A stretch of 64,000 nt of DNA from positions 2,232,001-2,296,000 of the forward strand of contig JAUZTG010000029.1 in assembly GCA_030734395.1 (NCBI GenBank), given 5' to 3'. The notes beneath the pieces are model-generated. The model worked only from the letters and a program-made list of their open reading frames with translations, was not told the origin of the DNA and made no database searches. The position numbers were made by a program, and so were the translations under genes. This document shows positions 20,169 to 31,441 of this stretch, piece by piece (within the stretch, counting starts at the first letter, position 1; each line of letters starts with the position of its first letter). The DNA comes from Sarocladium kiliense. Taxonomy: Eukaryota; Ascomycota; Sordariomycetes; Hypocreales; Sarocladiaceae.

Positions 20169-20893
20169 TCAATACACATTGATTGAAGATGAGCCACTGC
20201 TTCCCTGCCCCGTCTTCGAATTTGTGTACCCCTCAGTCGCAACAATCATGTAATCCTGCTGGCCCAAGTTCATCCCAAAGCTTGACCATGCCCTGAAGTG
20301 GTTGCCTGTAGTGATCTGACCACCGACGCGGTGTTCGTTACGCACGCTCCAGTACTGCTGGAAGGTCGCCGTGCCGACGATGGAGGGCTGGTTCACCCTT
20401 GTGCTTTCGTAGACGGTGTATGTTCCCCCGTCGGACTCGAATGAGCCTTTTTCAGTCCAGACTTCATTGGGTGCAAGCTCGGGGTAGGACTCAACGACGT
20501 AGTATTCGATCAGAGGGTTGCGAGTCCAGCCGTAGAGGGCGAGATATCCGGGACCAGTTGCTTCGTAGGTTCCCTCATAGTTCACAGTCCTTGCGTATAT
20601 CGTCAGCTGCGGCTTAGCAAGATACTTGTAGCTTCTGTTTACCTCTCACCACCAGGCGACCATCCCTTTCCGCATACGAACCCTCCAGTACCTGACCAGT
20701 TGACGGTATAAGAGCCGCCCTGGCCATTTTGGCACGAATACTGAATATTCCCCTCGTGCCAATCGCTGAAGGTGTAGCCGCCACCACCCCACTGCCGAGA
20801 CTGGATCATAACGGGAGCGTCATCGGCAGCGGCAGCCGGAGCAGCCAAGACGGCAACGCTCTGGGCGGCCAGGATGAGGATGGACTTGATCAT
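20169..20893 (-). CDS. Endo-1,4-beta-xylanase, glycoside hydrolase family 11
   Basis: This enzyme hydrolyses beta-1,4 bonds in the xylan of plant cell walls and is secreted. Exons are 20643-20893 and 20169-20589, with a 53-nt intron in phase 2; the product is 223 residues, usual for GH11. MIKSILILAAQSVAVLAAP is the signal peptide, with a short propeptide to about residue 33. The beta-jellyroll motifs are all present: YTVNWSGTGGFVCGKGW, YLALYGWTRNPLIEYYVVE and GTATFQQYWSVRNEHR. The nucleophile is Glu112 (IEYYV) and the acid/base is Glu203 (VATEGY). The C-terminus is a Gly/Ser-rich strand with no carbohydrate-binding module. The start is the ATG giving MIKS, two codons inside a longer TTG-led frame. 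A TATA box and a GGCTAAA site lie upstream. Confidence 0.95.
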
Positions 20894-21007
20894 TTTCAAG
20901 GGAAATAAAAGATCAGAAATAGTGCTCGTGGGTTTCTCAGGTTCTGGGTAGGTGGCTTGTTGAATCTTGTTTCCCTTTACAGGGAGCTATGGAGCATCCT
21001 TGGGACT

Positions 21008-21013
21008 TATATA
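21008..21013 (-). promoter_or_regulatory. TATA box of the xylanase gene
   Basis: On the minus strand this reads TATATA within CCTATATAAG, about 115 bp upstream of the xylanase ATG. Confidence 0.6.
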
Positions 21014-22076
21014 GGGCCCATACAGTACAATAGCCCAAGAGAGCCGTTCATTAAGAACTTACCTCTACCTCAGTCTCATGCCGTGATGCCCTCGCCCCAT
21101 CATGCTTTCTATCATCCCAAATACTTCCCATTTAGCCTGAGTCCTATTACCACCTCAACTAATCCCAAAACATTCTCACGGAGCCATATCCCACGCACAT
21201 TGGATCTCCGCTTTCTGATCAGATCTGTCTCCCGCGTGGCTATTCTTGTGGATGTACCCCCCAGTCATGCACCCCAGCCTGTAACTGCCGAAGATCGACC
21301 TTTTGCCGGAGTGGCTGACTGCGGCGTCGCGGGCATATTAAAAGCAGGGGTAAGGGAACCTTTTATATTGACCACCTCTTTTCCAGAAACGAGATGTGCC
21401 GCCTCGTGATCCGGTTCAAGGGCCAATAAATGGTTCGCGTGGTTCATTGCTCCGAATCATTGTTGCACCAGGAGGTCGGTGTTGGCTCAATGTCATGAAG
21501 CATTATAATATTGAACGAGTTGCTTCTTTTGCAAGGATTGCCGGTACGGGGTTGTTCCCCGAAGTGCGCATTCGTATCAAGGAAAAATGTGGCTCTTTGG
21601 CACCATGAGTGACTTGGGGTGGCATTTCGTATTCACCCGCCAAACAGTTGATGTAACGAGGCTATTCGAATCGATCATCACGGTTTATAAGCTAGGTTCT
21701 CGAGAGAATTGGGTAAATTCTACATCAGTATCTTAACTCATAGAGAATCTGCGAGATAGAAATTGGCCAGGCCTGCGATCTGATCCCTTGTTGAGTGCCA
21801 ATTGTACTTCGTACCCCGAACCAGTGCATTAACGATCCCTTATGTACCATGTAACAGCGGCACATAAGCAGTAATTGAAACAGACTAAGATATCACAATA
21901 AGCATAACGGAAACTCTCCTTCCCAATTGCGCATCATCAGCAAATAGCAGTAAATAGCCATTAGCGTCTAGAGATCTATGTGTAATCCCTGTCTATGCCA
22001 CTTCCATCCAGCCCCCAAGGCTCCATGAAATGGCCCGTGTCGTCTATAGTCGTCAAGCAGATCATCAAAGGCGGCA
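21014..22076. other. Intergenic, xylanase promoter and decarboxylase 3' flank
   Basis: Other than the GGCTAAA site, only shadow open frames are seen. Confidence 0.45.
21131..21137 (-). promoter_or_regulatory. XlnR/Xyr1-type activator site
   Basis: On the minus strand this reads GGCTAAA, the known core of the xylanase activator XlnR/Xyr1, about 240 bp upstream of the xylanase start. A 7-mer alone is weak evidence; its place before a GH11 gene makes it credible. Confidence 0.45.
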
Positions 22077-23815
22077 TCAGTATAGCTCGCTACCAACTTC
22101 AACCGCTGCCTTCACCACACCCTCAACGGTCCCCTTCAGAGTCTGGCAGTTCACCACACAGCGGAAGAAATGCCCCCTCGGCCCCGGTGCGTAATCGCAC
22201 ATGAATCCCCTCGGGATCATCTTCTCCACAATCGCGGCCGTTCTTGCGGTGTTGACTTCGTTGTCCTCTGAAAGGACTCCACCCGGCGCATAGTAGAAGC
22301 AAACCTGGTAGCAGGCCGGTCTCACGTCCGACGCCAGCTTCAGGTTTGGATGCTGGGCGATGAGATCGTACAGGTAGTTCGCCATCTCGAAACCATGGTC
22401 GATCTGACGCTCGAATCCTTCTGAGCCGTAGTACACCCATGCGAGCGCCAGCTTCAAGCTATCCGCCCTGCGTCCGCACTGCAGCGTCAAATCCGCCATA
22501 TCCCATACCTCTCCATCTTCGGAGCTGTGGAACAGATACCCCGCCTTCGTCCTATTCGCAGCATTGAAGATCCTCATATCTGGTCCGAGAAGATACGAGC
22601 AGGTCGCGGGTACGTTCAGCATCTTGTGCGGGTTGATGGTAAGTGAGTCGGCGAGGTGCGAGCCACGCATCTTGTAGCGCTCTTTTGCGGAGAAGATGAC
22701 AGGACCGCCCCAGCTGGCATCGACGTGCATCCACATGTTGAATTCCTTGCACACGGCTGAAACTTCCTCGAGTGGTTCGAAGGAGCCGCGGACAGTTGTG
22801 CCAGCGGTGGCGTTGACGTAGAGAGGTGTCTTGCCAGCCTCTTTGGCTTGGACTACGAGCTCGCGAAGCTTATCGACTCGCATCCTGCCTTCGTCATCCA
22901 CTGGTACGGGCCAGACTGCTGAAGTTCCCAGGCCACAGATCATGGCTGCTTTCTCAACGGAGTAGTGACCGTGGGCGCTGGTGAAGACGGCAAAGTCGTG
23001 ACCCGCATTACCACCCTCACGGCAGTCAGGGTAAAGACTGTTGCGCGCCGTGACGAGGGAGGTGAGGTTTGATGAGGACCCGCCTTGGCAGTTGATACCA
23101 CCAGCATGAGGACCTGTGAAGCCGAAGAGGTTTGCGAGGGCGCGGGACGTCACCTTCTCGACGATTGTCAATGCTGGTGAGACTTGATAGACATGGAGCT
23201 GGGGCCTGTTAGCAAAATCCAGAATAGACGAACCTGCATTTACTCACATTTGTGTTCAAGACCGACAAAACCAGATCCGAGATGACACCAACAGGCGTAT
23301 TTGATGCAAAGAGCTTGTCCAAGAATCCCTGATCCCAGGTGTTGACGCTGTACTTCAGCACCTTGTCAATTGTGTCGAGCAAGCCTTCTTTGCCCTGTCC
23401 CTCACCAGGCATGTTCAACTTTAGCTTCTCAAACAGGTCCTTGGGCTTCTGGTAGTCGACGAGCGCATTGTGTTCCTCGCCTGATGGAGCACGGTAGGTC
23501 TGCCCGGTGTGCTTTTGTTCTGCGGCATCGTCTGCTGCACGGATGAAGGGGATGATGAGATCTTTGACGGCCATAAGGAGCTATTTCGAGGGAATTCTGT
23601 TGTCAGTCTCAATCATCATTTAGAATTAGGGAGCACGAGGTGAGTCAACTTACCTCGTCGGTCTCCTCGGCACGCTGCAACTTCTTATGAACGCCATTTC
23701 CGTTGGTCCTTAATGAGCCGTTGGCGTGTCCATGAGTAGTGCCATTGGCCTTAACCGAGGCGGTCCCATTGAGGACAGCAGAGTCTCCATTACGTCCGTT
23801 GCTGTCGACGGTCAT
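22077..23815 (-). CDS. PLP-dependent group II decarboxylase (glutamate/cysteine-sulfinate type)
   Basis: Exons are 23654-23815, 23248-23580 and 22077-23198, with introns of 73 and 49 nt, both phase 0; the product is 538 residues. The Asn/Gly-rich leader (1-50) is low complexity. The catalytic core shows INCQGGSSSNLTSLVTARN, FTSAHGHYSVEKAA, ATAGTTVRGSFEPLEEV, MHVDASWGGP (Asp about 325, which pairs with the PLP pyridine nitrogen) and TINPHKMLNVPATCSYLL (Lys about 357, the Schiff-base lysine). In animals, relatives make GABA, hypotaurine or beta-alanine. The fungal substrate cannot be fixed from sequence, so glutamate, aspartate and cysteine sulfinate all remain possible. It has no targeting signal and is probably cytosolic. 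The start at 23815 is the first ATG before the leader; the ORF break at 23574 is only exon 2. Confidence 0.9.
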
Positions 23816-26800
23816 CTCGCAAGGTTCGGCCGAAGATTGTGTACACTTTTGGTTTGTCTATAAAAGAAAAGCGAACATGGAGTCCAATAACGAGGCTAAA
23901 ACTTTTTAAGCTCTCAAAAGAGAATGACGCTGCGTGGGGGGGGGGCATAAAGACAATGGTGTATGTGTAGGGAGATGTGAAGTTGCTAAGATCCAGGAAC
24001 CGAGGATGCAGCACTTGCAAAAAAGAGAAGAAAAAGAAACTAGGATGTCCAAAGTGGAAAGAGAAGAAAAGTTGCCGAAGGCAACCGGCTGGATCGCAGA
24101 GTCATCTTTCCAGGCGGCGATCCAATTAGGGTCCTATCCCCACTCACACTGTGGAGGGTGCGATGATGTTATACTCTGTGGTTGTCGACAGGCGGTCGTG
24201 TAGGCGATTGAGGGATATCTATGGATGGCGTCTTATTTACAGTGCGATCACCTCATCGATATAGCTGAAAGTTTGATCAACATCAAGACCTATTCGGTAT
24301 GCCTGGCGAGCCTGGCTTCATCTTCGGAGTTAAGCCTACACAAGGCAAAATAACGCATGACTGGTAGATTCGATTACAAAGTTCGTCGACTACATACTAC
24401 GTACAAACCTTGGAGGAACGTTCAACGACTTAATCCACATTCGTCAGCGAATCCACGCCACAGCGAATCCACGCCATCGCTCTCAAGATCAACCATGCGC
24501 AGGGCACAAGACCAGCCAGGCCGGTGCGCTGCCCCTCACTAACGCGGGGTACTTGCAGGTCCCACCTAACTCGCACTGGTCCTCGAGTACCTCGGCGAGC
24601 CAATGAGTCGCGATACCCTTGTGAAGCCTCATCAACAGGAAACGATGAAGACCATTGGTAGCTGTAAGTTGCCTCCACGCGTGGGCATGTCACATGTTCA
24701 AGGAGGTGTAGTATGCCTTTCTCTGACTGGTTGTACGTATGCCGCAAGGGACACTGGCTTTGGTGATCTGTTATCTTCGAACACGTTGGCTGGTTAGGTG
24801 AGGGACCTGGGAGGGTCTCAGGTTAATTCTAGCTGTGGGCAGAATAGCAGAGAACTGTAAACATACATGGATCTTGAAAGAGCAGAATCTCGACGTGAAC
24901 CTCAATGGCCCGAGACGAAAGCCTTGCCTTCTACATACCTCAGGCTGTTATCGATAGCTCGAGTTGCTGACAGCGGGTTACTTCAGGGGTCCAGGGGCCC
25001 TGGACTGTGGAAAGTAGCGGGGGCGGGGCACTCCAAGTAGATGCGCTACCCTGTAACTTCACGACATTGACACTCGAGTTACTCTATTCAAGCGGCAACC
25101 TTGTCGGAAGAAAGGAGTATTAAGTGGGTTGTCGGTGGTGATATAAATAAATGACGTTAATATATCTGATGTTGAATCTTTTTGCTTTTTACTTCGTACG
25201 TCGCAATGTCTCTTGGCGGTACCATTTCCTCAGCTCATGAAGAATGCAGGCCACCTTCATATCACACGTGGAAATTTCCACTTCGGTTTGACACCTTGCC
25301 AGCTGTCTGATCAGGCAGAAACACCGGAGTTTGGCCTTGACATACATAGGGCACATCTTTGATTCCTCGTAAAATTTCCGATCTGTTCATGTTCTGCAGC
25401 GCACGGCTCTTATTGATCCTCTTATCATCACTAACTCCCATCTTCAACCTCCATTTCCCAGCTATCCACTCCCACCGCAACATAGAACATGGCGGCAGGG
25501 AATAACGACGTCTGTGCGCACGTTCGCTACAACCCAACTCGGGACGGTCATTTGGGGTGCCGAGGAGCCAGTGTTTCAGCCCAAGACATGGATTGTAAAG
25601 AAAGACGACGGGCATTTCCAGATGATTGAAGTCGAAGCGTGAGAGAGAGTCGCAAGGCAGCGAGTGCCTTCTAGTGTGCTTGTATGTAGTTCCGGAAGAT
25701 GTACCGGTGCTAAATCCAGTAGCGTGAGCCCCTAAAGTCGACCGTTTGATGCGCGGGTGTCAATGCTGCATGATGTTGCATGCACGCGTTCCAATACTAT
25801 AGTTGCTGTACATGTACTAAGACTGCCGCTTCTCTCTTTGGTCTCTCAGCGTCCATCACGCTCGAGTCTCTCTTCCAGAAAATTCACATTCGATCGATCA
25901 TATTCTACCTCTGATCAACGATATTCAACGGGAATCGTCGGGTTCCTTTGCTCCTTCATCTTACACAGTTCTAGCCCCAAGCCATTCACCAACCCCCTCA
26001 GCTCCATCACACAATCAAACGTGGCCCGCATCTTCCTCTCAAATATTACCACCTATCCAGGTTCCTTGAGTCGTTCAGGTAGACGAGCTCAACTCTGGTT
26101 CCCCCCCCACGCATAGAAGTGATAGCAACACCTTTTGTTCTTCACACCGTGTTGAGTTTGCGCGACGCGTTTCATGCAGCAGCCACTTCAGCAATCAACG
26201 CGCCTCACAGTCAGCCCACCCTTCCTCATCTTAAGGTGACCTGCTCTCGCTATCGCTCCCCCTCTTCTCGGGTCACTTCTCTTCCTTCAACAAAATAAAA
26301 AAGAAGCAACTCTAACCGAGGCATTCCTCTTCTTCATCATTGTCTATTACTTCTGTGGCGGGTCACTCATCCTCTGTGCCGCTTTGACCCTGCTCCTGTC
26401 CGGGCATCGACCTCAATCAAGGCACAAACCCACTGCAACCACCGGCGCTGAGATCACAGACAGCTGCAACCCCCGAAATCAAGTCCCAGTCTTTTTTTGC
26501 GCCTCCAGTGTCTCGGCCCTCCCTTTCGCTTCCAACACAACCACCCCATCACCACACGAAATTTCCCTCCCTTCCACCTTGTTTCCTTCTTCTTGGGTCT
26601 TTTCTCCTGCTTCTTTCTCGCAAGCGGCTTGCTTTCTTGGACGTCTCCTTTCGCGCATCTGCATCTTCTCCAGCGAGCGTCCTGCTTCCCCCTCGGTTGC
26701 GCATTAGACCTTTCGAAACATATCACGAACCAACACCCCTGGCACCGAACGCCCCTCCCCGGCCTCCCGTACCAGCCTTTCGCCCTCCCTTGAGCCGACC

Positions 26801-26954
26801 AGGGGTGCTGTATAACATCATCTGTGTTTCCTGATATACTTGACCCCTCCTAGGAACGCAGAGCTCGACTGCGCACGAGCGCATAAGACTCACCCTTCAA
26901 CCCAAGCACACGACACTTCCACACCTCTAACGACAGAGGACGGACATCGACAAG
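23816..26954. other. Long intergenic region, with long pyrimidine-rich leader of the Ras-like gene
   Basis: This is 3.1 kb without a supported gene. A run of ten G lies at 23936-23945, near the decarboxylase start. From about 25,800 to 26,940 the plus strand is strongly C/T-rich with many CCT/TTC blocks, as in long fungal leaders, and probably holds the transcription start and leader of the Ras-like gene. Open frames there are all driven by composition. Confidence 0.45.
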
Positions 26955-27761
26955 ATGGCCTCCCAGTCAAATCAACCACCAGTCCCCATATCCATCACCA
27001 TCTGCGGCGACGGCGGCTGTGGTAAATCCTCCATCACCCTCCGCCTTGTCCGCTCCCAATGGACGTCCGAATATGACCCAACCATCGAAGACTCCTACAG
27101 CATCACCCGTCGCATCGATGGCACAACCTACCACCTCTCCCTCACTGACACAGCTGGCCAGGAAGAATACCGCGGCATGTGGGCATCTTCAAACCTCGGT
27201 GCTGACGCCTTCCTTATGGTCTACGACATCACCTCACGCGACTCCCTCGAAGCGCTGCAATATTTTGATGATTTGATCGATATGGAGAGCGATACACGGC
27301 TTGATAACGCTGAGCGGGCTAGGAAGGCAGGGCTGAACCCGGGGTATACTACAAACTATGGCGGCAGCACTGGTGGTGGCAAGACTGTTGCGCCCATCAA
27401 GATCGTGGCAGGAAACAAGTGCGATCTTCAAGAGAGCCGCCAAGTCCCTGCAGCCGTTGGCCTTGAGTGGGCACGGAGACGAGGTTGTGGTTTCATGGAG
27501 ACGAGTGCGAGGTTGGAGGTCAATATCGAAGAGACCTTCGCACTTATTGTCAGGAGGGTGGTTGAGGCAAGGAGACTGGCCGAGCATGGCTTGATGGAGA
27601 ACACGAACCTGAACGCAAGGGGAATGACGAAGCCGTTGACGCCACTGCCGAGCCAGGACGAGAGCGAGAAGAGACAACCAGGGATGCGAGGTCCCAACCT
27701 CGACGGGGATCGGGTCGGCAAGGGTCCCGGTGGATTCTGGAAGAGCCTACGGTGTTGGTGA
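26955..27761 (+). CDS. Ras-family small GTPase, fungal variant without CaaX box
   Basis: Single exon, 268 residues, longer than the usual 190-215. GTPase motifs are in order: P-loop GDGGCGKSS (18-26), switch I YDPTIEDSY (40-48), G3 DTAGQEEY (65-72), G4 GNKCDL and G5 ETSA. The effector loop matches Ras itself. About 30 extra residues (ARKAGLNPGYTTNYGGSTGG) precede the strand that carries NKCDL. The protein ends KSLRCW with Cys second from last, so a normal CaaX prenylation motif is missing. A GTGAGG site right at the last codons could be a donor for a further exon, but I found no acceptor giving a CaaX ending. It probably acts as a GTP-dependent switch in growth or morphogenesis. Confidence 0.88.
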   Translation: MASQSNQPPVPISITICGDGGCGKSSITLRLVRSQWTSEYDPTIEDSYSITRRIDGTTYHLSLTDTAGQEEYRGMWASSNLGADAFLMVYDITSRDSLEALQYFDDLIDMESDTRLDNAERARKAGLNPGYTTNYGGSTGGGKTVAPIKIVAGNKCDLQESRQVPAAVGLEWARRRGCGFMETSARLEVNIEETFALIVRRVVEARRLAEHGLMENTNLNARGMTKPLTPLPSQDESEKRQPGMRGPNLDGDRVGKGPGGFWKSLRCW

Positions 27762-28393
27762 GGTCGCAATCTGAACGGGTGTTGAGCGATTCTCGAGTAT
27801 GGGCATCACGAGGGCTGGATGTCACTATGTTCTTGTTGTTGGGCTATGGCTTCCTCGATGCGACATAAGGCTGTTATGAACGACGTGTATTGAGGGAGAG
27901 ATGGAAAGGAGCAAATGATATCCGTGGGCAGGGTGTATCGAAGCAGAAGGCTTCTTTGGGTTATTACTTGGTTTGGGATTAGCGATGGTTTGGGGGACGG
28001 CTGCATGATTACACTACGGAGATAGGATGGATAATTGTATATATATAATACCTTGGGGACCGTTGAGTTCCGGCTCTTGCTTGAAACACATACCCGCTAC
28101 ATGGGGGCTTCGCCCTGTGTGATATGATATCATTCACGCATACTGAACCAAGTACAAGATCAGTTTGTCCAAGGTTGAAGTCGTTAAATTAGTGTTGAAG
28201 CGAGCTGGGTGACAGCTAGCCCGGTCTTTCCCCCGAATCTATTACCTCTGCGCCGATCCTGTTTCCCAAACTCCAGCTCTGTAAAGGTGTAACGCAGTAA
28301 AAGTAAAAGCAGATCATTCGGCCTTCATGATCGTTGGCCTGAGCAGTAAGAACACCAAGAAGCAAGGCAAACAGCAACCCGGGATCCAAAGCC
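27762..28393. other. Convergent 3' region
   Basis: This separates the Ras-like gene and the AMMECR1 gene, which face each other. An AT-rich segment (TATATATAATACC) near 28040 may hold polyadenylation signals. Confidence 0.45.
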
Positions 28394-29149
28394 TCACTGC
28401 TTGTCAACCCAATCCTTCCACTTCTTATAGTCCTCATATGAAGCCCTCGCCTTCTTCCCCTGATACCGGGTAACCTTTAAGTCCAAGTCCCTCCACCTCC
28501 CTCTCCCACCCATCCAACCCGCCTTCCTCACAAGGCTGTACAACGCCTCTTCCTTCGTCCACCCCTGCTCACTCACGACATCCGGCAAGTACGTACTCCC
28601 ATATCTCCTCCCCTTGTCCACGAAGCTCAACCTAATACCATGAACACCGACGACCCAGTCGAATGCATCCGGTACCTCTTCGAAGTCTGTGAGGAGCGTG
28701 ACACAGGCTTCAAGCTCAGGGAGTTCTCGAGATGAGATGGCAGGGAAGCGGGAATCGTGGAGGGCGGAGATGAGTGCGTATTCAGGGATGCCGTCTGCAA
28801 GAGGTTGGGACTCAAAGGTGCCGATGCAGCCGCGAAGGGAGACTTCGTTTGTGTCGGGGTCGTCGATGGTGTTCCAGGTGACGAAGAGGGGTGCTGCCTT
28901 GAGGTCTGTAGCAGATGACGAGGCTGATGTGGGAGCTGTAGAGGGAGCGAGATGAGAGGAGGAGGAAGATGCCGAGGAGCTGGAGCTGCCGTTGATGCGA
29001 AGCAAGGCTGGGTCTTGGAGGCCCTTGGAGGAGGAGGAGGAGAGGTAAGAGGCGTAGGAGGTTGTGATGTCGTCGAGGGAACGGGGCTTGCGGGATTCGA
29101 GGTGGGCGGAGAGAGCCTCGAAGCAGGCAAGGCAGTGCTCGACGGACAT
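28394..29149 (-). CDS. AMMECR1-domain protein
   Basis: Single exon, 251 residues. The AMMECR1 domain has the diagnostic LRGCIGTF followed by YALISALHDSRFP, ELEACVTLLTDFEEV and GIRLSFVDKGRRYGSTYLP, then an E-Q-G-W helix and a C-terminal KVTRYQGKKARASYEDYKKW. A serine-rich insertion near residues 55-80 (SSSSSASSSSS) comes from a TCC/AGC-type microsatellite and interrupts the usual domain, as in several fungi. The family is conserved from archaea to humans. Its biochemical role is not settled, although it shares a name and sometimes a gene fusion with MEMO-type proteins. The start at 29149 (MSVEHC) is chosen over a longer frame that lacks domain character. Confidence 0.9.
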   Translation of the reverse strand: MSVEHCLACFEALSAHLESRKPRSLDDITTSYASYLSSSSSKGLQDPALLRINGSSSSSASSSSSHLAPSTAPTSASSSATDLKAAPLFVTWNTIDDPDTNEVSLRGCIGTFESQPLADGIPEYALISALHDSRFPAISSRELPELEACVTLLTDFEEVPDAFDWVVGVHGIRLSFVDKGRRYGSTYLPDVVSEQGWTKEEALYSLVRKAGWMGGRGRWRDLDLKVTRYQGKKARASYEDYKKWKDWVDKQ

Positions 29150-30696
29150 CTTTGAGGGGTATTGGGATGTTGAATGAAAGTTGGTTGAAGATGGAAGAAG
29201 AGGAGAGGAGATAGAGGAGGGGAGGGAGAGGGCGGGGAAGATAGTGGTTGGATGGGTGCTGGTCAGCTCGGGTGAAGGTTGGATGGAGGTGGTGACGCTG
29301 ATGCAGCCACAGTCCACTTGGCTCTGGTGCTACCCCGCGATGGTGGTGAGGGAGAGGTGGGAGGGGAGGGGTTCAGAGAGGTGCTGGCCAAGAGTTGTTT
29401 GGAGCTTGTGATGTGGTTGTGTCTGTATTTCTCCGAGGGGTGTCTGATCAGATCTGGCACTAGAAGAGGTAGCCATTTACAGTGTTGGTGTTCAGTGCAG
29501 TGCAGCATGAAGTCAGGAAGGAAATATGTGATGGAGATGGGCTGTCTTGTTGATGGTGGTGCAACTCAGCAGCCAGAGAGATAGGGAGATCTTCTTTGCG
29601 ACCTTATTGATGGATCCAGATCCGGCATCTCCGGGGTGCATCTGCAGGCAACAAGTTCAGTTGAAGAAGGACAGAGGCTTGTAGGGGCCCAGCGTTGCAT
29701 TAAGGTCCTGTGGAGAAGTGCCCATGACCGCATGGCCACCTAGAATTCCAGGGTCTTGTGCTCGATGATGATGGTACCAGCGTGAACTCGAACCTTAGGA
29801 AGCAGACGGAGTTAGTCGAGTAAAACAAAGGAAGAAATCACCTTTATCAAGCTTAATTACCTTCATTTATTACTCTTCAACTTGTCGCCCTGGCTTTGAC
29901 AGCCTCAACGTGTGTTTACCAATGGTCGTTGGAATGACGGCCGCTCAGCACGCCAGTACGGCTAACAACTTGAACTGAAGCCACCACCCCAAGTATCGTC
30001 CTGCCCCTTCACCATCGGCCAACTCCAACACAATCCATCTCAAACCCAAGATCAGCCCAAATTCACCTCAACTTCGTCTCTCACGCTCCTCACATTGCTC
30101 AAATTACCTAATCCAGCACCCTCCAACCCCCTTGCCCTCGCTCGGCTGCCAGTCCTGTCCGGCCCATCCTCAAACACAACCCATCACCTCCCACGTTTCA
30201 GACCCCAGCACCGCGACAAAGCTGCCACAGCCATACCGCCCACAATAAGACCATTTCTCCCTTGGATCCCATCCTTTCCGGTATCATCCTCATCCTCAAA
30301 CCCGCTATACGTAGACAACCGTTGAGCCTACTGCATGCCTGTTCCGAATCATCCCAACCCCAGGCCTCATGTTTAGGCCCTACCGTAGCCAAGCTTTTCC
30401 TGACGTTGCCCCCCCTGGTAGACTTCACATCCCATACAAATACGCTTTCCCGCCCAGCCCTCCAAATGTTTCCTCTTCTTTTTCTCTTCTTTCTTTCCTC
30501 ATCCCAACTGTGTTAGGTTCCATCTCTTCAAGCTACTTTTCTTGTTCTTTTCAGTATCAAACTTTCTCTTCGAACTTTTGCAGATTCAACAACCGTCGCC
30601 GGCCGACTTTGCAATATCAACACTCTCTTCAAACTTCCTTCTTTCCACGAATCTCTCCAAGTCTCTTCAGACAAAAACCCCAACAAGTCCTTCAAG
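29150..30696. other. Divergent promoter and long leader
   Basis: About 1.5 kb between the AMMECR1 gene (minus) and the small secreted-peptide gene (plus). From about 30,050 the plus strand is C/T-rich, as expected for the leader of a strongly expressed gene. Open frames there are low-complexity artefacts. Confidence 0.45.
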
Positions 30697-30974
30697 ATGC
30701 AGTTCTCTATCCTCTACGTTGTCACCCTGGCTGCCGCCGCCATGGCTGCCACTGGCGAGATGTCTGGTAAGTCGAGCTGGAACGGAAACGCCTAATTCTC
30801 CCTGTTCATCAAGACTAACTCTACCGTGAAGACTTCGAGAAGCGCCAGAACCGCAACAACGTCAACGCTGCTGTCATGACTGACCGCAACGGCAACGTCC
30901 TGCCCTTCGATGCCGCCAACGTCTACAAGCCCTCCCAGGGCCAGCGCCGCAACAAGCGCTGGATCAAGAACTAG
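30697..30974 (+). CDS. Small secreted peptide precursor with Kex2-type sites
   Basis: Exon 1 is 30697-30766 and exon 2 is 30832-30974, with a 65-nt intron (GTAAGT..CTAAC..GAAG) in phase 1; the product is only 70 residues. MQFSILYVVTLAAAAMAA is a signal peptide. A Lys-Arg at 27-28 (DFEKR|QN) is a Kex2-type cleavage site, and RRNKR ends at residue 66 before WIKN. Cleavage would release a roughly 38-residue basic, Asn-rich, cysteine-free peptide (QNRNNVNAAVMTDRNGNVLP and onward). Because of the intron and short length it is easily missed. The pyrimidine-rich leader and clean splice signals argue for a real, expressed gene. I do not know the family. A secreted structural or signalling peptide is possible, but the function is unknown. 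Confidence 0.72.
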
Positions 30975-31441
30975 ACAATTCTTGTCTATTTCTCGTGATG
31001 GCTTCTCCTGGGCGTGTGTTTGACTAGACTTTGTTCTCATTAGATCATCTTCGGATCTTTATTATTATTATGTTGGGTTTTCTCTGTTGAGATTGGGTTT
31101 TCATCGCTGGCTTCAAACTTGGTCCTTTGGTGACTTGGCCATGCGTGTGGGGGAGTTTGTTCTTCTAGATGGGAAAGTTTATTCTGAATACAATCCCTGA
31201 GATGCATAAACCAACGTGTGATTGTCCGTGATGGAAGCGTCTCTTTGGGACTTCGGTGGTTCAGGCTTTTGGTGTGCGTTGACACACTGAGTCAAGACAG
31301 TGGCAGTGCTTTCACCACTTCGCTTGCCAACCCACTAAAACAGACGGTCTGGCGTCTCAGCTGTTTTGTCCTTTATCAGCTCGTCCTTCTCTCGCGTACC
31401 AATTCCTTCTCGGACAAAGCAGACCCCTCGCATCGCAGGTC
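30975..31441. other. Intergenic region
   Basis: The 3' flank of the small peptide gene (with TTTATTATTATTATG near 31060) and the leader of the next gene; nothing else seen. Confidence 0.45.

Noticed and set aside
25262..25615. A 117-codon minus-strand frame and a 46-codon plus-strand frame in the long gap
   Set aside because: No motif, signal peptide or splice signals.
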